Assembly: GCA_945938205.1 (NCBI GenBank)
Contig: CAMEUL010000021.1
Span: 1-10,988, forward strand
Reading direction: 5' to 3'
Length of the DNA stretch: 10,988 bases
DNA from: an uncultured Traorella sp.
GTDB lineage: Bacteria; Bacillota_I; Bacilli_A; Erysipelotrichales; Erysipelotrichaceae
Positions 6,837 to 10,988 of this stretch are shown in pieces; position 1 is the first letter of the stretch, and each line of letters begins with the position of its first letter. Position numbers and translations under genes: made by a program. The notes beneath the pieces are model-generated. The model saw nothing but the letters and a program-made list of their open reading frames with translations. It was not told where the DNA came from and ran no database searches.

Positions 6837-7775
6837 ATAGTTTTGAGCCATTTTTCTTATTTCTTCCTGTATTTCTTCCTGGACTTCTTTTGGCGCAATC
6901 ACTTTCGCGTTTCTTCCAAGAGAACACAAAAATTGTAAAGCACTCATTTTCCCCTCAAAGGTGGCACACACATGCAAGGTATGTTGCTCCTCCAGCCATT
7001 TATCACTGGCAATGCCAATTTCTCTTTCAGAATATAAAACCGCATAGGGACCTGTAATCAGAAATTCCACATAAATTTCATCATTTTTGATGATGCTTTT
7101 ATCTCCGATATAATCATTCAAATGAAAATCCAGATCACGTGTGAACTTTTTCTCCAATATTTTCAGATGACGCATGCGAGCTGTCGAAAACTTATAAGTC
7201 CGAAAACTCTGTTTATTACGATTATAACCCAAACAGTAATATTCTCCTTTCATATTCAAGATTTCATATGGACAAAGCTCGACCTCTGTAAACTTGTCTG
7301 CCTTCAAAGAACGATACTCAAATGAAACAGCTTGACAATTCTTTTTGGCTTCTTCACAAATATGAATCATCTTTTCGACATAAGCAGATACACCCGAATC
7401 AGTATTTCGATAAACGGTCTTTGATGTTTCATTCATATCCGATAAGGCCATCTCCAGTTTTTCAAAAGCAGAAGTAAAATCAGGCATCAAAAGAAAATCA
7501 GAATGACTTTTCAAATAGGCATAGGCTTCTCGTATGGCCCCTATTTCCTGTGGACTGAAAGCAACAGATGGAAGCAAAGCTTTTTCATCCAAACGGTATC
7601 CACCATATCTTCCCTTGACGCTTTCAATCACATAACCAGCTGTTTCCAATTCTTTTTTATATTCCGCAATATTTCTTGGATTGACCTCTAATCGTTCAGC
7701 TAATTCACGAGTGGTGACAAAATCATGGGCATTCAAAATCTGAAGCATTTTGATGCATAAAGCACTTCGATTCAT
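6831..7775 (-). CDS. WYL-domain transcriptional regulator
   Basis: The 314-residue protein begins with a winged helix-turn-helix (about 5-60: TTRELAERLEVNPRNIAEYK as the recognition region, then GRYGGYRL as the wing). A WYL domain covers about 147-212; its signature is degenerate (GEYYCLGY in place of WYLVAY), but the RTYKFSTARM segment is typical. A WCX-like C-terminal domain (about 233-310) ends with LGRNAKVIAPKEVQEEI. WYL regulators bind ligands or nucleic acids and control DNA-damage and defence genes, as in PafBC and phage-defence loci. ATG 7775 is chosen for its AAAGGAAGTG ribosome binding site; an ATG 12 codons earlier lacks one. The next gene downstream, DUF2779, is the obvious candidate target. 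Confidence 0.88.
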   Translation of the reverse strand: MNRSALCIKMLQILNAHDFVTTRELAERLEVNPRNIAEYKKELETAGYVIESVKGRYGGYRLDEKALLPSVAFSPQEIGAIREAYAYLKSHSDFLLMPDFTSAFEKLEMALSDMNETSKTVYRNTDSGVSAYVEKMIHICEEAKKNCQAVSFEYRSLKADKFTEVELCPYEILNMKGEYYCLGYNRNKQSFRTYKFSTARMRHLKILEKKFTRDLDFHLNDYIGDKSIIKNDEIYVEFLITGPYAVLYSEREIGIASDKWLEEQHTLHVCATFEGKMSALQFLCSLGRNAKVIAPKEVQEEIQEEIRKMAQNYL

Positions 7776-7816
7776 CTTTTCACTTCCTTTTTGTTTATAA
7801 TAACACATCATACATG

Positions 7817-7828
7817 TGGTTTTAACCA
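7817..7828. promoter_or_regulatory. Palindrome in the divergent intergenic region (possible operator)
   Basis: TGGTTTTAACCA is an inverted repeat with 5-bp arms and a 2-bp centre, between the WYL regulator and the divergent PF06541 gene. It lies about 40-50 bp before the WYL start, near weak -10-like sequences. Autoregulation by the WYL protein is possible, but nothing beyond position supports it. Confidence 0.25.
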
Positions 7829-7864
7829 GTTTTCTTGTTTTGTCTAAGAAATTTCATTTTTTCA

Positions 7865-7892
7865 TTGAATGTTCATTTTTTTGACATATAAT
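7865..7892 (+). promoter_or_regulatory. Promoter of the PF06541 gene, likely giving a leaderless mRNA
   Basis: TTGAAT (7865-7870), a 16-bp spacer and a perfect TATAAT (7887-7892). The expected start point, about seven bases past the -10, falls on the A of the ATG at 7899. The TTGACA at 7881-7886 abuts the TATAAT and cannot be its -35. Confidence 0.6.
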
Positions 7893-7898
7893 AATCCC

Positions 7899-8687
7899 AT
7901 GAACCATTTATTTTTATATCTCATGCTGTACAGTTTTCTTGGGTGGGCCTGTGAATCCATTTTCTGTTCGATCGGACGCAAAAAGTGGATCAACTCCGGA
8001 TTTTTATTCGGTCCTTTCTGTCCTATCTATGGATTCGGTTCAGTATTTGTCATCTATCTGTTAACACCTTTTATTGAACATCCTTTGGTAGTCTTTCTTC
8101 TCAGCATTCTCATTACGAGTGTTTTGGAGTATTTCACCAGTTGGCTTTTAGAAAAACTGTTTCATGTTATGTGGTGGGATTATTCACGCTATACTTTCAA
8201 TTTAAATGGACGTGTCTGCCTTCTCAACAGTTTTCTGTTTGGATGCATGTCACTTTTTGTCATCTATATACTGCATCCGTTTGTATCTCAATGGGTCGAG
8301 CAGATTCCTTCACAATGGATCATGATCCTTCAGATCCTCCTCTTGATTTATCTTGTAGTAGATCTTGTTCTTTCCACATCACAGCTGATCAGTTTCAAAC
8401 AGCAACTGACTCAATTTGAAAATGACTTGAGAGAAATCAAAAACATGATCAGAAACCAATTACCGGAAGTGAATCTTGAGTTAAAGGAGAAAGTTGAAAC
8501 CTTCTTTGAAGAACACCATGAACTGGAAGACATCAAAGAAAAACTTCATCAGAATTATGCCACCTTCCGTGAAAATAAAAAACAGCTTCGTTTCAGAAGA
8601 GTATTCCCTGATTTAAAGCTTACAAATAAAGAGAAACTGCAAGGCTTCAGTGAATATCTGAAAAGTCACTATACACCAAAAAGATGA
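7899..8687 (+). CDS. PF06541 (ABC_trans_CmpB-type) integral membrane protein
   Basis: A 262-residue membrane protein of the PF06541 family, named in databases as a putative type IV ABC transporter permease although its function is not established. Family signatures are LYSFLGWACESIFCSI (10-25), GFLFGPFCPIYGFG (34-47), LEYFTSWLLEKLFH (76-89), WWDYS (92-96) and NLNGRVCLLNS (101-111). Five hydrophobic segments lie at about 4-24, 41-57, 62-80, 107-127 and 139-160. A charged, probably coiled-coil cytoplasmic tail runs from about 165 to 230. The start at 7899 gives the normal family N-terminus; neither it nor the in-frame ATG at 7869 has a Shine-Dalgarno, and the latter lies within the promoter. 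The TGA stop is within the terminator stem. No partner ABC ATPase is adjacent. Confidence 0.85.
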   Translation: MNHLFLYLMLYSFLGWACESIFCSIGRKKWINSGFLFGPFCPIYGFGSVFVIYLLTPFIEHPLVVFLLSILITSVLEYFTSWLLEKLFHVMWWDYSRYTFNLNGRVCLLNSFLFGCMSLFVIYILHPFVSQWVEQIPSQWIMILQILLLIYLVVDLVLSTSQLISFKQQLTQFENDLREIKNMIRNQLPEVNLELKEKVETFFEEHHELEDIKEKLHQNYATFRENKKQLRFRRVFPDLKLTNKEKLQGFSEYLKSHYTPKR

Positions 8688-8710
8688 ATCTTTCGATTCA
8701 TCTTTCTTTA
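8680..8710 (+). terminator. Intrinsic terminator overlapping the PF06541 stop codon
   Basis: AAAGATGAATC (8680-8690), loop TTTC and GATTCATCTTT (8695-8705) form a perfect 11-bp stem followed by CTTTAT. The stop codon TGA (8685-8687) is inside the 5' arm. Confidence 0.85.
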
Positions 8711-8933
8711 TGATCATAAAACAAATTACAATGAAGTATCTATCTAAAAATCTCTTTCGATTTGTCAACGATGGTATCATCGATTTTGTTTTTCTTTATG
8801 ATAGATTCTTATCTATTTTTCTACACAATGGTAGCTTTTTGTATATTCAGTTTTATTTTGAATTCTCCAAATTGTCCATGGGTCTTTCCTCTTACAGAAC
8901 ACACTTTCTTCTTAAAACTTCATTCGATTTTTA

Positions 8934-8970
8934 GTTTCCTCATGAAGTTCTGTTAGGCTTCATAGGAAAC
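8934..8970. repeat. 13-bp bulged hairpin
   Basis: GTTTCCT (8934-8940) and ATGAAG (8942-8947) pair with CTTCAT (8958-8963) and AGGAAAC (8964-8970) around a 10-nt loop, with only C8941 unpaired. There is no U tract directly after it on either strand, so it is not a standard terminator. On the minus strand it follows the stop of the 8-codon ORF by three bases. Confidence 0.6.
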
Positions 8971-8973
8971 GAA

Positions 8974-9029
8974 CTAAATTTCTTTTAAGACCTCTTTCAT
9001 AATGACATGTACCTCCTTTCAGAACTCAT
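8974..9029 (-). pseudogene. Strong ribosome binding site with two overlapping mini-ORFs (remnant or leader)
   Basis: On the minus strand AAAGGAGGT (9019-9011) precedes ATG 9000, which opens the 8-codon frame MKEVLKEI. A second frame, MSSERRYMSL from ATG 9029, ends with a TGA overlapping that ATG (ATGA, the form used in translational coupling). After the TAG (8976-8974), the same frame resumes with several further stops, including a 32-codon open stretch (SFKKKVCSVRGK...ATIV). It may be the 5' end of a decayed small gene or a leader peptide without its gene. Confidence 0.25.
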
Positions 9030-9078
9030 GTCCTTCTTTACACTTACATAATACTTCAAATATAAGCATAAAACAGTC

Positions 9079-9107
9079 TTATATTAAAAATTTTTTTATG
9101 CTATAAT
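9079..9107 (+). promoter_or_regulatory. Extended -10 promoter-like site pointing into a terminator
   Basis: TGCTATAAT (9099-9107) is a perfect extended -10 on the plus strand; the -35 (TTATAT at 9079-9084) is poor. A transcript would start near 9114 and meet the terminator at 9119 at once, leaving only about 30 nt of RNA. Confidence 0.35.
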
Positions 9108-9118
9108 ATAAATGTTGA

Positions 9119-9143
9119 GGGCAAAGATTTGCCCTTTTTGTTT
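9119..9143 (+). terminator. Intrinsic terminator, U tract on the plus strand
   Basis: GGGCAA (9119-9124), loop AGAT and TTGCCC (9129-9134) are followed by TTTTTGTTT on the plus strand. On the minus strand the same hairpin directly follows the XRE gene's stop but lacks a U tract, so it is a poor terminator for that gene. It would block plus-strand transcription from running antisense into the XRE gene. Confidence 0.65.
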
Positions 9144-10236
9144 ACATATAGTCCATTAGTTCTTCCAGTTCATCATGCATCTTGTTTTCTACATAATATT
9201 TCATCAGTGCTTTCTTAGATAAACTGTTAAGAAATGGATAAAGATCGCTTAAATCTTCTGTAGAGCTTTGAGCAATGTATCCTTGAATGATCTCACTCAT
9301 GATGTCATGATTGAGGAATGGTGCCAATTCACTGAGTTCTTCAAAATGACCTTTTTCGATTTCTTTTGCCACAAGTTTTTCTTTCTGAGAGGCATTTAAA
9401 AATGGCATAACTTCATCCAGATCATCACATTTTTCATTTTCGATCATCTTATTTACGATCTGATCACGGTTTTCGGCATTCAGAAAAGGAAGGATTTCAT
9501 CAATATCTTCACAATCGGTCGTTTCTAAATAAGCTTCCAAGAGGATTCCAATCTGTGCTTGATTTAAAAAAGGTAACACCTCATTCATTTCCAACAAATT
9601 CAGATCACTGTGACACAGTTTCTCGATCACGATGTCTTTGGTATTTTCACCCAAAATAGGCAAAAGTTCCTGTAATCGATTCATATCTTCCTCATTCATT
9701 TCATCGATGGATGTAATGAATTCCTCCAATGTTTCTTCATCCATATAGGAATAAGCTTTTTTGGAGAAAGAATTCAAATGAGCATTCTTTCTCTTAAGAA
9801 TTTTACGTATCTTCTGAGGTTTGATCATAGGTGCCAAGTTTTCAAAAGCCGATGTGAAGTTATGCGTCATACTCTTTGAAATATAATCACTGATTGAATC
9901 GCTTAATTCTTCACTGTCGATGTTTGGTTTTTTTGAAAATTCTTGATTGACAAATTCTGTCACTTGATCATTGAAAGTTTCATCTGAACTCTCCTGAATG
10001 ATCTGTTTAGCTGCTTCTACTTCCTCTTTCTTCATATCAAAACTTCTTCCTAAAAGCTGATCGATAGAGATTTCAAACAGATCCGCAATGGCAGGAAGCA
10101 AAGTAATATCCGGTAAAGATTCATCTCTTTCCCATTTGGATACAGCCTGATAGCTTACATTCAATTTTTCTGCCACTTCACTTTGTGTCATATTTTTTTC
10201 TTTTCTTAATCTTGCAATTGTTTGTCCAATATTCAT
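9142..10236 (-). CDS. XRE-family regulator with a C-terminal array of 28-residue repeats
   Basis: The 364-residue protein starts with a classic Cro/C1-type helix-turn-helix (about 1-64: IGQTIARLRKEKNMTQSEVA, then NVSYQAVSKWERDESLPDI), so it binds DNA in the cytoplasm. After an acidic linker, the rest is a repeat array. A motif like L-x-x-hydrophobic-xPFLN begins at Pro222, 250, 278, 306 and 334, exactly 28 residues apart, with weaker copies at 193 (PILG), near 163 and at 136 (PMIK). Each unit looks like two short helices, DLDEVMPFLN followed by ASQKEKLVAKEIEKG, suggesting an alpha-solenoid that could bind another protein. I do not recognise a named family for the array. The start at 10236 has GGAGGAAG close upstream and gives the usual XRE N-terminus; an ATG nine codons earlier has only a weak AGGATG. 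Targets and signal are unknown. No clear promoter is seen in the 105 bp after the upstream terminator. Confidence 0.85.
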   Translation of the reverse strand: MNIGQTIARLRKEKNMTQSEVAEKLNVSYQAVSKWERDESLPDITLLPAIADLFEISIDQLLGRSFDMKKEEVEAAKQIIQESSDETFNDQVTEFVNQEFSKKPNIDSEELSDSISDYISKSMTHNFTSAFENLAPMIKPQKIRKILKRKNAHLNSFSKKAYSYMDEETLEEFITSIDEMNEEDMNRLQELLPILGENTKDIVIEKLCHSDLNLLEMNEVLPFLNQAQIGILLEAYLETTDCEDIDEILPFLNAENRDQIVNKMIENEKCDDLDEVMPFLNASQKEKLVAKEIEKGHFEELSELAPFLNHDIMSEIIQGYIAQSSTEDLSDLYPFLNSLSKKALMKYYVENKMHDELEELMDYM

Positions 10237-10341
10237 AACTTCCTCCAAGGATGAGCGCTTCATCTGTCTTCATCCTAATGTCACATCTTCTTTTTCACAA
10301 TAACCTGTTAGTTGAAAGTCTAATTCTACTGACAGTTGAGT

Positions 10342-10380
10342 AAGAAAAAGTCTTGGCTACATATTCTCCAAGACACTTTT
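10342..10380. terminator. Terminator overlapping the end of ogt
   Basis: On the minus strand GTCTTGG (10374-10368) pairs with CCAAGAC (10356-10350), followed by TTTTTCTT. The TAG stop of ogt (10359-10357) lies in the 11-nt loop. On the plus strand the hairpin is followed by acTTTTTT, so it may work both ways. Confidence 0.8.
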
Positions 10381-10821
10381 TTCATGATCCAGCAGGACTT
10401 GTTTTCTGAAAATACCTCCTGCATATCCTACCATTTTATTGTTGGCGCCAATGACACGATGACATGGAATCAGAATGGCCAATTTGTTTTTATTGTTGGC
10501 ATTGCCTACAGAACGAACTGCTTTTGGATTTCCAATTGCTTCCGCAATCTGCTTATAGGAAACTGTCTTGCCATAAGGAATACTACATAAGGCATTCCAT
10601 ACATGAACCTGAAAAGGAGTTCCTTCCAGTTTTAAAGGAAGATCAAATTCCAATCGTTTTCCCATAAAGTATTCTTTCAGTTGCTTCTTTACTTCTTTGC
10701 TTAATTCATTTTCATTTGCTTTAGTATCTTTGTGATCGACAAATTCACAACTGAGAACATAATCATCATCTGTTGTGATCTTGATGAGTCCAATTAAAGA
10801 TTTATAATAATCAACATACAT
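10357..10821 (-). CDS. ogt: Methylated-DNA-protein-cysteine S-methyltransferase
   Basis: A 154-residue single-turnover DNA repair protein that moves O6-alkyl groups from guanine (and O4 from thymine) to its own cysteine. The active-site motif IPCHRVIG places the acceptor at Cys120. The DNA-binding segment (about 68-112: TPFQVHVWNALCSIPYGKTV, then AVRSVGNANN) includes the Arg103 finger. The MVGYAGG loop and LLDHE end are typical. Length fits Ogt-type proteins without an Ada domain. The N-terminal half (about 1-65) is the usual variable ribonuclease-like domain. One small difference is NKNKL, where most homologues have NP before the active site. ATG 10821 has GAGG seven bases upstream. It is a single gene with its own terminator; no ada or alkA is nearby. 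Confidence 0.93.
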   Translation of the reverse strand: MYVDYYKSLIGLIKITTDDDYVLSCEFVDHKDTKANENELSKEVKKQLKEYFMGKRLEFDLPLKLEGTPFQVHVWNALCSIPYGKTVSYKQIAEAIGNPKAVRSVGNANNKNKLAILIPCHRVIGANNKMVGYAGGIFRKQVLLDHEKSVLENM

Positions 10822-10838
10822 ACTGCTACCTCGAAATA

Positions 10839-10844
10839 ATTATA
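10839..10844 (-). promoter_or_regulatory. -10 element for ogt
   Basis: A perfect TATAAT on the minus strand, 17 nt before the ATG. The -35 region is only a T-rich stretch, so the promoter is partly supported. It would give a very short leader carrying just the GAGG ribosome binding site. Confidence 0.45.
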
Positions 10845-10891
10845 AATCATCTGTACTTGAAAAAACAGACTTAATTGTAATTATTATTGCC

Positions 10892-10988
10892 TTATATTGG
10901 AAAGTGAACCTTGAAATGATAGCTCAATAAAAATTGGTGATTTGTAAAGGTTAATGCGAGTTTGTAGAAGTCAATGCAAATAATGACA
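10892..10988 (-). other. Window-edge region, possible IS21-like element end
   Basis: No supported gene lies right of ogt. The minus strand is open from the window edge to a TAA at 10894-10892 (31 codons, ending SYHFKVHFPI), too short to call. The terminal TGTCATT (minus strand) and the repeated subterminal motifs recall the ends of IS21-family elements. This is from memory only; no transposase is visible, so it could be a remnant or chance. Confidence 0.25.
10941..10980. repeat. Two tandem 20-bp repeats
   Basis: TTTGTAAAGGTTAATGCGAG (10941-10960) is followed directly by TTTGTAGAAGTCAATGCAAA (10961-10980). They match at 15 of 20 positions and every difference is a transition. The period is not a multiple of three, so the repeat is not a coding feature. 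It suggests paired protein-binding sites such as transposase sites. Confidence 0.55.

Larger units (their letters stand above)
8706..9118. other. 413-bp intergenic region without a supported gene
   Basis: AT-rich stretch with no convincing protein gene in any frame. Plus-strand frames at 8710-8934 and 8762-8956 are open but have no ribosome binding site, and their hydrophobic translations look like AT-rich noise. The minus strand carries a strong ribosome binding site, two tiny ORFs and a hairpin, followed by a frame with repeated stops, which together look like a decayed gene or a small leader RNA. The right end holds an AT-rich inverted repeat (GCATAAAA near 9066-9073, TTTTATGC near 9094-9101). 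Confidence 0.6.

Noticed and set aside
7881..7886. TTGACA as the -35 of the PF06541 promoter
   Set aside because: It touches the TATAAT with no spacer, and nothing like a -10 lies 17 bp downstream.
8710..8956. Small plus-strand membrane-like proteins of 64 and 74 residues
   Set aside because: No Shine-Dalgarno, one starts with TTG, and the hydrophobic composition is what T-rich DNA gives by chance.
10892..10987. 31-codon minus-strand ORF as the end of a real gene
   Set aside because: Too short, unrecognised and cut by the window edge; kept only as part of the edge region.
1..10988. CRISPR array, tRNA or rRNA genes, prophage
   Set aside because: No repeat-spacer pattern, no conserved RNA gene sequence and no phage structural or integrase gene was seen on either strand.

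Overview
The window reads as chromosomal DNA of a low-GC, spore-forming Bacillota, probably an Erysipelotrichia-type gut bacterium. This rests on AT-rich codons, strong GGAGG ribosome binding sites, compact intrinsic terminators, a SpoIID/SleC-like cortex-lytic enzyme and a PF06541 membrane protein. The taxon is inferred, not proven. No rRNA, tRNA, CRISPR array, prophage or complete mobile element is visible.

Layout. 1-2834 (minus): a P2-type cation ATPase (Ca2+/Mn2+ exporter class) behind a textbook yybP-ykoY manganese riboswitch with its own sigma-A promoter and expression-platform terminator. The reading frame is broken by one in-frame TGA where the family has Trp, just before the M6 ion-binding residues. 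2882-3104 (minus): a heavy-metal-associated (HMA) metallochaperone gene that standard ORF calling misses, because a nine-A run shifts its frame. 3216-5327 (plus): a 703-residue protein with an N-terminal domain, a SpoIID-type lytic transglycosylase domain and four peptidoglycan-binding domains, probably a spore cortex enzyme. 5338-7775 (minus): a WYL-domain regulator followed by a DUF2779 protein with a Cas4-like iron-sulfur region, a decayed PD-(D/E)XK site and an intact-looking DEDD exonuclease. 7899-8687 (plus): a PF06541 membrane protein, apparently leaderless. 8706-9118: non-coding, with a strong orphan ribosome binding site, two tiny overlapping ORFs and a 13-bp hairpin. 9142-10236 (minus): an XRE regulator with a C-terminal array of 28-residue 'PFLN' repeats. 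10357-10821 (minus): an Ogt-type O6-alkylguanine repair protein. 10890-10988: no supported gene, with two exact-period 20-bp repeats that may be an IS21-like end.

How the genes fit together. The left third is metal homeostasis: excess Mn2+ would let the riboswitch prevent termination and switch on the exporter. Both metal genes carry a single-base lesion, so they are decaying, mis-sequenced or recoded. The WYL/DUF2779 pair looks like a small DNA-processing module with a ligand- or nucleic-acid-sensing regulator. It is the best candidate here for an uncharacterised system. Several genes end inside their own terminators, an economical style seen three times in this window.
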